A stretch of 64,000 nt of DNA from Arthrinium phaeospermum (Eukaryota > Ascomycota > Sordariomycetes > Amphisphaeriales > Apiosporaceae): contig QYRS01000001.1 in assembly GCA_006503535.1 (NCBI GenBank), forward strand, positions 3,968,001 to 4,032,000, in the 5' to 3' direction. Made by a program: the position numbers and the translations under genes. Of the stretch, positions 23,595 through 36,628 are shown one piece after another; the first letter of the stretch is position 1; each line of letters opens with the position of its first letter. A model generated the notes under the pieces. The model was not told where the DNA came from and did no database searches. It saw only the letters and a program-made list of their open reading frames with translations.

Positions 23595-25100
23595 ATGGCT
23601 CCCACGGAACTGCCAGTGTACCGGGACGAGAAGGCTTGCCTGACCCACGACGCGAAACCGAACCCAGTCACAAAGCCGGCCTGTTGCAAAGGACACAGAA
23701 TGTCTTCTACTCGCAAATGCTGCCTCGGGCTGTTTCTCGTCTTGTCCCTGACCCTGGGCTTGGCAACTGCTGGAATCCCGGGAGTGAGCAACGACCCGGC
23801 TGAAGGACGAGCAATTCTTGATGGACAAGACTCTGGCATGATGATGGAGGGTTCGGGCTCAGCGTCACCTGATGCGCTGCACAAGTTTCTGCATTCGTGC
23901 TTCCCCGGCACCTTCAAGCATGATGCTGCTGAAACCGCGCAGTCGCTTGCGAGGCGTCAAAATGACAACGCCACGGCGAGCGAAGCCTCGACCGTCACGT
24001 CCGTAGACGTAACGACTGAGACGGAGTCGGAAACGGTCACCTCGGCGCCGGAATCTTCCCCTTCGTCAAAGCCGGAGGAGACTAGCCCTGCCCCTGAGAC
24101 AACCACGGCTGCCCCTCCCTCCACGACCAAGGCTCCGGAGACGACCACCAAGGCTCCGGAAACAACCGCGGCCCCGGAGACCACTCCCAAGGCCCCCGAG
24201 ACGACGGCAGAGCCACCGACAACCAAGGAGGAAACGTCGCCTGCGCCGCCTCCGTCAACAGACAACACGCCGAAGACCACCGAACAGCCGCCGACCGTGG
24301 AGTCCACGACTGTCAAGCCAACGGACCCCCCTGCGGAGACCACCACCACGGCCGCCAACCCGCCCCCCACCACGGCGCAGCCCGGGACGACGATGGTGAC
24401 GGCCAAGACGACGGAGACTGCTAAGACGACGGAGACTAGCAAAGCTGACAAGCCTGGTACGTCCGCCGAGCCGACCAAGGAGACTCCGGTGACCGTTACG
24501 GTCGTCTCGTCTCCGTCGGGCGCTGCTCCTGTCACTGTTACCATTACCCAAGATGCCCCTCCTGTCTCTACTACCCCCCAACCATCCCCGTCTCCTACTC
24601 AAGAAAGCTCTCCCGCTCAAGAGACCACTGAAAAAACCACACAAGAAACTTCTGCTGCTCAGGGTACGTCACACACCGCACTTGGACGTTCTTGTATTGT
24701 CTCGGTTTTCTCTCTCCACTTGTCCTTTTGCGATGTACCCTTTCTTTCTTTCTTTTCTCCACCAACAAAACCACTCAGTCACAACACCAACTCGCTATCT
24801 ATCTACCATTCGTTCAATGTTTGCTAACTTGCTCAAATAGACACCACCATGGTCACTCAGACGCCTGAAAAGACGCCTACCACCACGTCCAAAACCTCCA
24901 CCTTCGTGTCGACCCTGGAGGGTGGCTCGGAGACCACCATCACCACCGTCGAAGTGGTCACGGGCGAGGCCGCCGCGGCGACCCCGACCAACGACGGCAG
25001 CGGCGGCGCGCTGCAGCACGGCAACCCCGCGCCGCGTCTCGGTGCGCCCATCTTCGGAGTCATGGCAGGAGCCGTCGCCGTCGGTGGCCTTTTCCTGTAA
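23595..25100 (+). CDS. Mucin-like Ser/Thr/Pro-rich cell-surface protein, probably GPI-anchored (442 aa)
   Basis: Exon 1 is 23595-24663, the intron is 177 nt, and exon 2 is 24841-25100; the junction codon is GAC. From about residue 115 to 400 the chain is nearly all Thr, Ser, Pro, Glu and Lys, with imperfect APETTTK and AKTTETS units, ideal for dense O-mannosylation. The C-terminus (GAPIFGVMAGAVAVGGLFL) resembles a GPI-attachment signal. Near the N-terminus, residues 36-60 (MSSTRKCCLGLFLVLSLTLG then LATAG) form a good signal peptide, but the first ATG adds 35 polar residues in front. Either translation starts at the second ATG (23700), giving a standard secreted wall protein, or the long form uses a signal anchor. 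A cell-wall or sensor role is inferred only from composition. Confidence 0.75.
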
Positions 25101-25898
25101 CAGGAGAAAAGAGAGACAGAGAACATGAGATCCCATACAAGCATCCGACCATACCACACCCACACATGAAGATTTTACGGCCATACAAAGATGCGAACGA
25201 AAACTTTTTCACTTTTAATACGGCGTTAATTATAGAAAGCGACACATACTTCCAGAGAGCATTTACACACTAGCGTCAGCATTTGCATTATATAAGGAGC
25301 ATTTGATGGCATACACATTCCTTTAAATGCCAACTGGGAGTTACATATATATTGATATCAGCTGGGATACAACAAAAAGCGCTACATGGTGCCTGATCGA
25401 TTCTGATGGATCCAGGCGACGAGAGAGAAGACAAAGGGGCATATTATGAGTTATACGACCACATGGCCGTCCGGTCCATCGACGACGTTGGCATTTGGTA
25501 ATCATAGAGTAAAATAAATATACCTTAATGTACCTCCATCCTCCCTTGACAGACGAAGTAATCGAGATGCGTGGCGTTGATAATGTCTCAAAAACCTAAA
25601 TCACAACAACAAGAGACCGAATAGCGAGAACGTGGCCAAAATGAAGATGGTGATATTGTAATTTCAGCATAAGAAGGGTTTACACCAATGTGTCTTCTTC
25701 TACCGACTCTCGTTTCTACCGCTAACTTTCCCAAAACGCCGAGGATGGGTATAACTCCCACGTATAAAGCAAATGCATACGCCAAATCAATTCCTAGGAT
25801 GCTCCCTCGTCCAACAGCGACAACAATACCACGCCAAAGCGAGTCTGAATATATACAACGCGCGAAGAAAAGCCGCTGCGTGGCGGCGCATATGAGCA
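25101..25898. other. Convergent 3' regions, no gene seen
   Basis: About 0.8 kb between the 3' end of the mucin-like gene (+) and the 3' end of the FAM32A gene (-). The sequence is AT-richer and includes AATAAA-like stretches (for example 25511-25520), consistent with two 3' UTRs. A hydrophobic minus-strand frame at 25588-25899 starts with GTG directly at the FAM32A stop and is most likely 3' UTR. Confidence 0.45.
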
Positions 25899-26442
25899 CT
25901 AGCCGGGTCCGATCTTGGGCATGTCGTGGTGCTCGCTGAGTTTGGACAGGTACGTGTTCAGCTCCTCGACTCTCTCCTTATGAGTCTTGAGGAGCTCCGG
26001 GCGCGAGCTCGAGGATTCGGATAGCTTGAGCAGCTGTGATTTTGAAACCCAAGTTAGTACATCTTTCTTGCCGCGCGACAAACGGCCTCGCCGCCATTGT
26101 GGGTTGCCGACTTACCTTCTTCCGCTGGAATTCCTCGTGTCGCCTCTCGGCCTCGGTCTTGTATTCCACCAGCTTCGCCTCGCCGTCGTCGTGGTCGTCG
26201 TCGTTGCCATCATCTCGCTTCTTCCGCTTCTCTCCCTCTTCGTCGCTTCCAGGCTCCCTGCTCTTCTTCTCCTTCCTCTTCTCGTCCGACTTCGATGGGG
26301 TCTCGCCCGTGGAGAGCGACTTCTCGAGGTCGCTGCCGGCGCCGCTCCGGTCCTTCTTCTTCTTCTTGTGCTTGGTCACCTTGCCGCCCTTGAGCTTGAG
26401 GGCGCCCCCTCCGCCGAAGGACGAGTATTCGTCGGCCGGCAT
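25899..26442 (-). CDS. FAM32A-like nuclear protein (DUF1754, 153 aa)
   Basis: Exon 1 is 26442-26116 and exon 2 is 26033-25899, with an 82-nt intron. The chosen ATG gives [20 protein letters not shown], the family's conserved N-terminus, followed by the lysine block [10 protein letters not shown]. The middle is charged, Lys/Glu/Asp-rich and disordered, then [16 protein letters not shown] joins [19 protein letters not shown] and [20 protein letters not shown], ending IGPG, which matches the conserved C-terminal helix. FAM32A is known in animals as a spliceosome C-complex factor that reaches the active site during exon ligation; a splicing role here follows from homology. The protein is somewhat longer than animal FAM32A because of the acidic/basic insert. 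Confidence 0.9.
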
Positions 26443-28339
26443 GGCGGATGAGAGAGAGAGCAGGCAATAACTCTGTAGGTACGTTAATGGTTGCAAGGGG
26501 TAAGAGAAGATAAGATGATGGGCGACGGTTTGGCAGAATGGCCGAAGAAAGATTGAGGCTGAGGTGGGCTGTCGCCTTTGACGGGTAAAAGTGGGACGGT
26601 TTTGTTAGTCAACCCCCGGAGGTTCCCATCAAGCAAGGTGTGATGCGATGCCAGACATGCAGGCCTTGAGCTCCTGCAAGAGATAATGCAGCTGGCCTGC
26701 CAATTTGAATGCAAGAACCTTATATCAAAGTGCAAGCTCTCAACATAGACAGGCTTCTAATGAAGCAGTGGGCTTCCTAGGTTTTAGTCACTTACATGGA
26801 CAGGCACTGTGGTTTTTGGGATCCTGCAAGTTCTACAGGCGTGTCATGTCCCATAGCCCGCCAAATCAGGTACCGACACTATCACAAAACTCTTGAGATG
26901 GCAGATCATATCCATGTAAAACCCAGCCTCTGAAATATCCCGTCTGAAATCAGTTCACAATTCCCTGCAGAATACAGAAGTACTGCGCCCACCAGTACAG
27001 AAGCTCTTGGGTAAGCGCATGCCGGTAGGCCTGGCAGAGAGCCGGCGCAATAGCGGACCGGGCAGCCAAAGCTGATTGCTCGAGACCGACCGCGCCTGCG
27101 GGCCCCACTCTGGGACAGAATAAAAAGCCTTCGCTCGCGCCCAGCTCTTTTCCCTTTCTCTTCTTTCCTTCCTTAGATCAAAAAGTAACCCAAAGCCGCC
27201 ACGACCATCACCTCGATAACTCTACAGTGATGCGTTGCCTTTCTCATTTTCATGAGAAGCGCTTTGCAGACCAAAATATCCTGATAGGAAGTTTCTCGCG
27301 CGACGTCTAGTCAATGCGCGTGGAATGTCGAAATACCGGGAGACATTTCCATGTAATAAATTCCAATTTCTTTGCGTAGCAGCGATCCACGATGGGGCTC
27401 GAGAGAGCCCCGGATCGATCGATTGATGGCTTAGTAACGCCGTGTAGACGAACATGCCAGCAGTTGCTACGGCAGGTGCGCGCCAATTCCTCTTGAGGCC
27501 AATTGCCTCTAATTTGCATGCATTTGCAAGTCGATGTACATCATCAGTCCTGCAAGACGGCGGCATGTCGCGCGTATCGCAGTCGCTTCCTAAGCGCCAT
27601 GTGTTATGGGCATGTCCTACCAATGCACAATCTCAATTGCATTCATACCTCCTAATGTTATGAAGTGTTGCCCAGCTACACTTGATTGGCATGCACGTAT
27701 TTGGCCTGTTTGCGTTCCCACGTTGTTGACGAACGCCTTCACGACGGAACGGGTATGCGCTGTCTCACGTCTGTCTCTGCAAGAGAATTCCGCTCCGGCG
27801 GGTGTAAATCTCGCTTCTTTCAGGTATTCGCCAACTGCAATCCAGACTCTGAGCAGTCACAGCAACCTGCTGAGCATTCTCACCTCGAGTGCTTTGTGTA
27901 TGCTGCCAAGAGGAATGCCCTGTAATCCCACACCCATTCTTCGCCAGATGAAGTCATCACCGCAGCAATCACCGCTGCGAGCCATGGGGAATTGCTCTGC
28001 TGTGTACTGCGTAGCAAGGTAGGAAGTATGGATGGTAAGACACTCACTTGCTGTGTTCGTGAGATGGACTTCCGTCTTCGTCTTCAGTATAAAGATGCCA
28101 TGCCGTTCGCTTTCATCATGGTCTCTCTTCTCCTCATCAGCAGCAATCAACAGTCCTTTGCAACAGCATCCCCCCTAATAATCTCAACAGTCACTCGTTA
28201 ACAGGCCTCGGTCTACCACGCTCTTTATCAACCACTACCCTCCTCGCAGGATAACCAGTACACATATCACTACTACTACTTAACTGTACACTTTTTTGTG
28301 TTATACACTTAAAAAACAACCACCCAACCAACCAACAAG
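26443..28339. other. Divergent intergenic region
   Basis: 1.9 kb between the start of the FAM32A gene (-) and the start of the GS/GA repeat protein (+). No gene is seen. A TATAAA box at 28088-28093 and a C/T-rich then CAACCACCCAACCAACC leader suggest the + promoter and 5' UTR occupy about 28080-28339. Confidence 0.45.
28088..28093 (+). promoter_or_regulatory. Candidate TATA box of the GS/GA repeat protein gene
   Basis: TATAAA followed about 35-45 bases downstream by a pyrimidine-rich initiator-like segment, and about 250 bases before the start codon. It is the only clean TATA element in this upstream region; its use is inferred. Confidence 0.35.
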
Positions 28340-30204
<1,865 letters not shown>

Positions 30205-30807
30205 ATGCAGCAATACGAGACCCACGTTCGGTACCAGGAAGTAGCTGCCCGCTACCAAGAAGTCCTCGATCTCCGCTGGGCGTTTCTGAAGGCCCAATGC
30301 TTTGAACAGGCACGGCAGCTGTTCGGGGCGCAACTAAGCCACGTAGTCCACAACAGCGTAAGCGTCGGAGGGGGAAAGACGGCTTTACTGGTGTCGGTTT
30401 ATTGCATGGATCGCCGACCTAGTGATAGCACCAAGGGCCGGCCAGAGAGAACGGCGCTACCATTGCCCTCGCCGGAACAGCAAGAGTACGAGCTCGAATT
30501 GCTCGATGGCTGCCTTGCCGACTCGTTGCAGAGGTCCCAGTGGATGCCCCGGCGTCTTGTGCTGGAGGTCTGTGACTGGCAAAGCGACAGTAGCGTATCG
30601 ACACCACCGGCCTGGCCGTTCGTGAGCAGGAGACGAGCCGAGTTCTGCCGGGGCAGTTTCGATGCCTGCGCAGCCTGGCGGAAGGAGACCCAGTTGTCGC
30701 CGACTGAAGTTACCAAGGTCTCGGCTGATAACGCTCTCGTAATATGTGATGATGACCTTGATGAGGAATCCGGCGAGGAGTCATACGCAGAATCAGTGAC
30801 TCCGTGA
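30205..30807 (+). CDS. Orphan ORF, unknown function (200 aa)
   Basis: The open frame extends upstream to 30169, but the first ATG is at 30205 (MQQYETHVRYQE). That site also looks like a splice acceptor (gtatgcag before CAA), so a 5' exon may be missing. The N-terminal 50 residues read as an amphipathic helix with a duplicated RYQEV motif (VRYQEVAARYQEVLDLRW), followed by mixed polar sequence, PSPEQQEYELELLDGC, and an acidic tail (CDDDLDEESGEESYAES). There is no signal peptide or membrane helix. The region is more GC-rich than its flanks. I recognise no family; it may be a species-level gene, a relic or a chance frame. Confidence 0.35.
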   Translation: MQQYETHVRYQEVAARYQEVLDLRWAFLKAQCFEQARQLFGAQLSHVVHNSVSVGGGKTALLVSVYCMDRRPSDSTKGRPERTALPLPSPEQQEYELELLDGCLADSLQRSQWMPRRLVLEVCDWQSDSSVSTPPAWPFVSRRRAEFCRGSFDACAAWRKETQLSPTEVTKVSADNALVICDDDLDEESGEESYAESVTP

Positions 30808-32593
30808 TTAGTGCTGGGCATTAATTGAGTCACTGGGTAAGGTCTGGGCCTTTAATCGCATACGGGGATCCCGTTTTACTTAGTTTCAACTTGTATAAAT
30901 CTTACATATATCCATTCTACATCTAAATATATCGTCTCTATTAGCTAATTGTACAAAAAGACCCGCCTCATGGAAGGGGTAAAGAACAACTCCATTTTTG
31001 AAATTTACTGAAACAGGCCAGGCCTCTCAGCCCCCAAATGCACATCTCTGACAGCAGATTTACCAGACGGGTATACTTCTTGGCATAGACTGAATATAGA
31101 ATACTGAGCTCCGCTGATTGGCTCACATGATCTTCGTGCCGGCGCCAAGCGGACAACACCGGACCCCAGACACAGACCCCCAAGATTCCCACTCAGCTAC
31201 CACCTATTACCAACAGGCGATAGGACAAAGCAGCATTGCTACGGTCGTTATCTTCCAATTGACAATATGAATGACGAGCGTGAATGCGCCCGCTCGGTCT
31301 CATTAGTCAAGTTTAACCGTCAGTGGCAGGCAGATATATGTGCGTTTTTGTGGGCGTGCATGTGTAGGAGAGGGGAAACCTGACACATGCAAGTGAAGTC
31401 GAACGATTCATCGTTGTTCGCTCCCCAATCACATGCCTCCCGTTTCTTGGTCCTGCTCAATCGAAATCGTATTGCATCTGCATTGCCTACGCGACAGCCG
31501 GCAGGAGACAAAAGAGGAACATTCGCTGTCCTCAAATAGAAAAGGAACCTGGATACAACGGGTGGTCACCTTGTGCAAAGGCGGTTGATCATGTAGGACA
31601 GCTTAAGCGAGATGTGTGTGGTCGTGCAAAGATCGACCCCGGAATTTCATTTTGTGACGGTTCGCGTTACTCCGATTCGCAAGCATGCTCTCCTCCGGTT
31701 CATCCTGTTATCAGCTGCTTATTTGGCACAGCAGCAGTTAGAGTCTACGGTCGAGTCTATCTGCTTAGACGGACGCGCCATCCATGATAGCCAGAACCGC
31801 TGCTTTGGGAACCGACTGGAGCTCTCAGCAAGGGGACCTCAGACGGCTGGAACGGGGAAAGAGGACGATCTGGCCGCCGGCTATGCGGTTAGCGCTGCTA
31901 CAGTACTTGCCTACAGCCAGCACTCTGGCGGCCTAGATGCCAAATGCTGGCTGATATGCCCCGCAGTGCCAAAAAGTGCTTCAACTCTCTCTCTCAAGGT
32001 TATTTTTGGCGGGGCACCAGCTGAGTGCAGATCCATTGCAGTTGTACCTGACGGAGCTCTCGCTCTCCAGTATTAATCTTCGAGGCAGCGTTCACTTCTA
32101 CTCGAGGAGGGGCAATCACCAGACGTCTCACCAGGGAAAGCAAGACAAAACAAAGGGAAAAGCATTGAGCCTCCTGTCCGCCCCCCTGTTCCATTGCCCT
32201 GGCAAACACACGATTGCGACCAGTCACACGAGCAAGAGAGAGACTCTCTATATCTTTACATAATCTCTGCCCTGCCCAACGCGTGTCGCCTCTCGCTTTG
32301 AATACATCTCACTGACCTACCGCTGCATTTGCCGGCTAAAATTCTCAGCCCTCCATTTTTTTGGTCTCTGTCCCTCGTCTAAGTCGAATCCACCAAACCT
32401 CCATCTCCCCTACACGGATTGGGCAACATTCCTACGTCATAATCATAATAATCGTAATACGTCCCCTCCGAGTCGTCGCCGTGATCTGGCAGATCACACA
32501 ACTTTTGTTCTACCTGCACTCAAGTTCCGCGGCGAACCTCCCTCCCTCCCTTCACCTCCCGACTCCTACGAATTACCCCTCCAGTCGCGTGTG
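30808..32593. other. Spacer and probable Rheb promoter/leader
   Basis: No gene is supported. The + strand frame at 31612-32076 (154 codons) lacks any recognisable feature. From about 32160 to 32593 the + strand becomes C/T-rich, as expected for the Rheb 5' leader. Confidence 0.4.
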
Positions 32594-33295
32594 ATGGCGG
32601 TGCCGTCTAAGCAAAGAAAGGTTGCCATAGTGGGTAGCCGTTCTGTCGGTAAGTCTCTCTGGCACAGCAATTACTATGCCTTTAGCATGTGTTATACACA
32701 AAGCTATATATCTGCACAGCCGTCGCCGATCGAGTCCCGCAGCTATAACATGTCGCGTTACTGACATGTGCAATTCCCACGCCTAGGCAAATCCTCGCTC
32801 GCAGTCCAATTCGTCGATGGCCACTTCGTCGAGTCCTACTACCCGACCATCGAAAACACCTTCTCGAAGCTGATCCGGCTTAAGGGGCAGGATTACGCGA
32901 CCGAGATCGTCGACACAGCTGGACAGGATGAGTACAGCATTTTGAACTCGAAGCACTTCATCGGCATCCATGGCTACATGCTAGTCTACTCCGTCTCCTC
33001 CAAGGCCTCCTTTGAGATGGTGACCGTCATCCGCGACAAGATCCTCAACCACCTGGGCACTGACTGGGTGCCCATCGTCATTGTCGGCAACAAGAGCGAT
33101 CTCCGCCCCGAGCAGCGCCAGGTCAGCAACGAGGACGGCCAGAAGCTCGCCGAGAAGTACAATTGCGCCTTCACCGAGGCCAGCGCCCGCTACAACGAGT
33201 GCGTCGCCAAGGCCTTCGAGATCCTGATAGCGCAAATCGAGAAGGGACAGAACCCCAACGAGCCCCCGGATGGCGGCAAGTGCCAAGTCATGTAA
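32594..33295 (+). CDS. rhb1: Rheb-type Ras-family GTPase (187 aa)
   Basis: Exon 1 is 32594-32648, exon 2 is 32787-33295; the 138-nt intron splits the P-loop glycine codon. All GTPase motifs are present: GSRSVGKSS (14-22) with the Arg at the third loop position that marks Rheb, switch I YYPTIENTF (36-44), DTAGQDEY (61-68), NKSD and EASA. The C-terminal box CQVM predicts farnesylation and membrane attachment. Rheb activates TORC1 and affects arginine/lysine uptake in yeasts and fission yeast (established for the family). The length matches the family (about 184-187). It is a constitutive housekeeping-type gene; neighbours are unrelated. Confidence 0.95.
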
Positions 33296-34404
33296 TCATG
33301 CAAGGGTCCGGTCATGCAAGGGTCCAATTGCGGCCGAGCTGGGCTCAGCCGTTACGATGATTCACGACAAGACGATCAGACCAGACGGCATATGAACATT
33401 TTCACCGGATACTGGATCTTTAGAGTCAGGAGGGTCTGTGGCCATAGACATTGAGTTGGTTTTCCCTTGGAGTTGGGCGATGCTGTTTGGACGCGTGCTT
33501 TCTCGTTCAGGATGTGGGTTGTTGATTCGATAAATAGTCGTTTGGAGTAGCGTCCTGCTGGCCTGTATATAGGGTTGCAAACACCATCTAGAGGGATCTT
33601 TCCGAGAAGAATCCACGTCACAGAGAATGATGAAATGGAAATGTTCGCTGTCAAATTGCATTGATGTTGTGCTGTACCCCTATCCTCTTCCGATTTATCA
33701 CGGGAAGTGTCATACCAAGAGCAGCACTATCGCCATCAAGGGGATACTCGCTTCCAAAGGCGTGCCATTGAGAGGAACGCTTTGGCACGTCTTATAACAG
33801 TTGAATGGGAAGCAGGAGTCTGTAGGGCTGCCCCTTCTGGGATAGGAAGAAGACAGACATGCCCCTGTCTTAGCACTGATGAATTCCTTATTCCTCCCGG
33901 TGACAAGGCACTGACGGGAAGGAGACTGGCTCTTGGAAGTACAGGGACGACAGCCGGCTTGCCCAATCTCTCGCAAGCCGACTTTCCCTCGGGATGCTGC
34001 TCTCGTGTTATCTCAAAATATTTCCTCAAAGCTCTCTTCCTGTCGGGCAGATCTTAAGTATGCAGCCACTTTAGAAAGTTAGATGACCTGCTGGGTCTGG
34101 GTCAACGAACAGAGGGAATAACTGCTCACTTCACGATAGTGGGCGCTTAAGTTTGATCGGGCGAGCTTTTTTCCCACGTGGAGCAGAATATTCTTAAAGA
34201 CCATGATTCCCCGTCCCATGAGTCCTCTCTGGTTTGTGCATAATCTAAGCTGACTGGATCTTCTTTCTCCCTCTTCATTCATGGCATTTGGTTATAGTAA
34301 CTGACGATCATATCTGAGCTTCTCGACTCTCATCTTTCAGCCTTTGAGGGACTTGGATAGAACCATCGCATCATCACAGCAACCCAAACACACCCTGCTT
34401 CAAC
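33296..34404. other. Intergenic spacer
   Basis: The Rheb 3' flank and the upstream region of the small secreted peptide gene. It contains a tandem pair of tcatgcaagggtcc-like units at 33295-33324, directly after the Rheb stop. No coding sequence is supported. Confidence 0.4.
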
Positions 34405-34634
34405 ATGCAGTTTCATAAGATTCTGCTTGGAGGTTAGCATATTCCATCATTGGCTCATAGGGCTATCTCTTACTGATCAACGTCTCCGCAGTTCTGGTGG
34501 CTCCCGTGGCTCTGGCCATGCCATTTCCTGGACAATCCAGCGTATCCCAAGCCGATTCCAGCAACGCCCAGGCCGATTCCAACAGTGCTGACATTGGTTG
34601 TGGATGTAGCGTGTTAGGATGCGGCTGTGGATGA
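34405..34634 (+). CDS. Small secreted Cys-Gly peptide with CxC pairs (56 aa)
   Basis: Too short for ordinary ORF calling but well formed. Exon 1 is 34405-34432, then a 59-nt intron with a TACTGATC branch region and CGCAG acceptor, then exon 2 34492-34634. The intron interrupts the signal peptide, as is common in small secreted fungal proteins. The product starts MQFHKILLGVLVAPVALA, a clear signal peptide, then MPFPGQSSVS, a perfect seven-residue tandem (QADSSNA, QADSNSA) and the ending DIGCGCSVLGCGCG. The four cysteines form two CxC pairs, recalling metal-binding or tightly disulphide-bonded tails. The mature chain is about 38 residues. I do not recognise the family; an effector, metal-binding or signalling role is speculation. 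Confidence 0.65.
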
Positions 34635-35550
34635 ATCAATGCCAGCTCCCATGGCATCATGCATTGGGATGAGGACTACAGCGTTCGGGGTATAAGTGGA
34701 TGCCTAGGGCAGAGCAACAACACCATGAATGAGCTTGGTGGTGGTGTTACTGGGAGCCATGATGTTAGCACTTTTAAATAGGTGGCTTCGCACTACCATA
34801 CCACGATTCGGCTTAGCAGCTTTCTTGTTGGACTTCTTACCTTACACTTCATAATGCTACACTAATATACATCAAGTTGTGGACAAGGCTTTACACAGGT
34901 ATATGTATAACATGCTGCCTCTCTTGCAGAATCATAGTCATGTTTGAATTTGGATGTTCCGGGACAGAAACGGAGCTCCTGACCTCACAGACATCAATCG
35001 CCCCTGGTGAAAGGTGTTAGCTCCCCCGTATTGTACTGAAGCACAATAGCAAGGTAGATGCCATTTTCATCACGCACCCTGTCTGGTTTCTATCTCCTTG
35101 GCTTCTATCAAGGGACAGCAAATCAAGACGGCACATAAAATAACAATAAGAAGACGGTCTTCTTATCCAAACGCTGACGGGCGCGTTGTACGTAGGTCAA
35201 CACAAGATTGTTACTGCGGTAGACCCTACCAACAGACCACCTAGTTACCAATAATTCTATCAACACTCAAACGTTATGACCTTTGCCTCGCCTACCAAAC
35301 CTCTCCAACAGGCGGCTTGGGTATTAGAAACCAATCCTGTAATCCTCCCGACTTTCTTTGCTATAACGAACGAACGTCGTACCAGAGGTTTGCTATCCAC
35401 CCTGAGAAGGGGAGAGGATAGACTCCATGACACAATGCAGCCAGCCACCTGAGTAAGTCCACTATTTACAAGGTCACTTCGAGGCTGGAAAATGAGACCC
35501 TATAGTGCAAGCGAGACAGGAATTTTAGCAAGGCCCGTAACGACCGCGTT
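34635..35550. other. Spacer, no gene seen
   Basis: The 3' flank of the secreted peptide gene and AT-rich intergenic sequence. A minus-strand frame at 35260-35448 has no recognisable content. The border with recognisable seryl-tRNA synthetase-like sequence lies at about 35551. Confidence 0.4.
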
Positions 35551-36145
35551 CAATGCGATCCTGCGCCCGTGGGCACCCGAGGGCACCACAGCCGAGAAGA
35601 AGGACATGCTCTCGCATCACGGGGTGCTAACCAGTCCTGCGAACGGGGGCATCCGAGGGCACCACCGCCGAGAGAAAGGATGTACTCTCGCACCACGAGG
35701 TCCTGATGCACACACGATGTCTCACTAAAACCTCCCTCCGTCGGTCTCAGTCACGCCAAGAGATATCCAAACAAGCGCTCTAATGCACTGGTCGAAAGCC
35801 GTCTACAGTTGACCAGGCCAGCACCAGTGCCAGTTACTGACTACTACTGGAGAAAGCCCCTTGGACTCCAGAGTTTGTGTGTCATAAATTGGAGTTCTGG
35901 TCCCCCCTCCCCCCGAGATATACGAACATGTACGGTTCGACTTTATCGATTATAGCAGAGGAATGTTTAACATGAACTGTAGCGACGAGTTCCAACTCGC
36001 TTACTTAGCTTTCCTCATAAACATCAACTACTGCCTCGAATTTCTCATGAAGAAGGGCTATATGTTCCTGCAGGCACCCTAGTTTATGCTGAAAGATTAC
36101 ATAGCCAAGATTGCTCAGCTCGTGCAATTCGACGATGACTACGAG
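35551..36145 (+). pseudogene. Decayed partial duplicate of the seryl-tRNA synthetase gene
   Basis: Three blocks resemble the intact synthetase gene downstream. Block A (35551-35629) reads NAILRPWAPEGTTAEKKD then MLSHHGVL, against NAVLRTWAPEGTTVEKKD and VLSHHEVL in the real gene; by hand about four of five bases match. Block B (about 35641-35705) repeats the same region (EGTTAERKDVLSHHEVL). Block C (36023-36145) reads INYCLEFLMKKGYMFLQAP, a TAG stop at 36080, then FMLKDYIAKIAQLVQF, matching residues that follow in the real protein. A and C are separated by more sequence than in the gene, so the copy has gained an insertion. Premature stop, lost frame and missing catalytic domain make this a non-functional relic. 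Confidence 0.85.
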
Positions 36146-36628
36146 GCAATCCCATAATGCTTTTGGAATGTTCATAGCCGACAGAGTTACTTCGAGAATC
36201 AATATATGCTTCGAAGTCACCAACATGGTCACTTGCAGCTAGTCCTAGAAGACAAGTCATCAAGGGCAAGGATATCCGGTTGCGCCTACGTAGAGCACTT
36301 ACCTGATAATCAGATAATGTACCCAGTGCATCCCTCGAAGTAGTCAGTAATTCTGTCGCCAATTTTCCCATCGCCAGCCAGTTATCCCATTGCCAATTGT
36401 CAGCTATCCCACCCCTGATTATTCCACAACCAACCCGTCACTGGAATAATCGGTCGCATAACCGAACATTTCCGGGGTTTACTCTACTAGCATCGAGACA
36501 TCACAAATGCGAATAACATGTATCGAATATCTGGTATGGGCGGTGATTATTGGCATACTGGCAAGTAAGGGGGTTGTATAACCACCCCTCTAGGGAGTAA
36601 TAGGGGGGAAGGAAGGGACCCCTCCAGT
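36146..36628. other. Spacer, possibly further decayed duplicate
   Basis: Similarity to the synthetase gene is no longer clear after 36145. A short stretch near 36160-36190 could align with the motif-2 coding region, but too weakly to call. No other gene is seen. Confidence 0.35.

Noticed and set aside
25588..25899. Hydrophobic minus-strand frame after the FAM32A stop
   Set aside because: Starts with GTG at the stop codon of FAM32A and in a different frame; most likely 3' UTR.
31612..32076. 154-codon + strand frame upstream of Rheb
   Set aside because: No recognisable feature and mixed codon use; treated as spacer.
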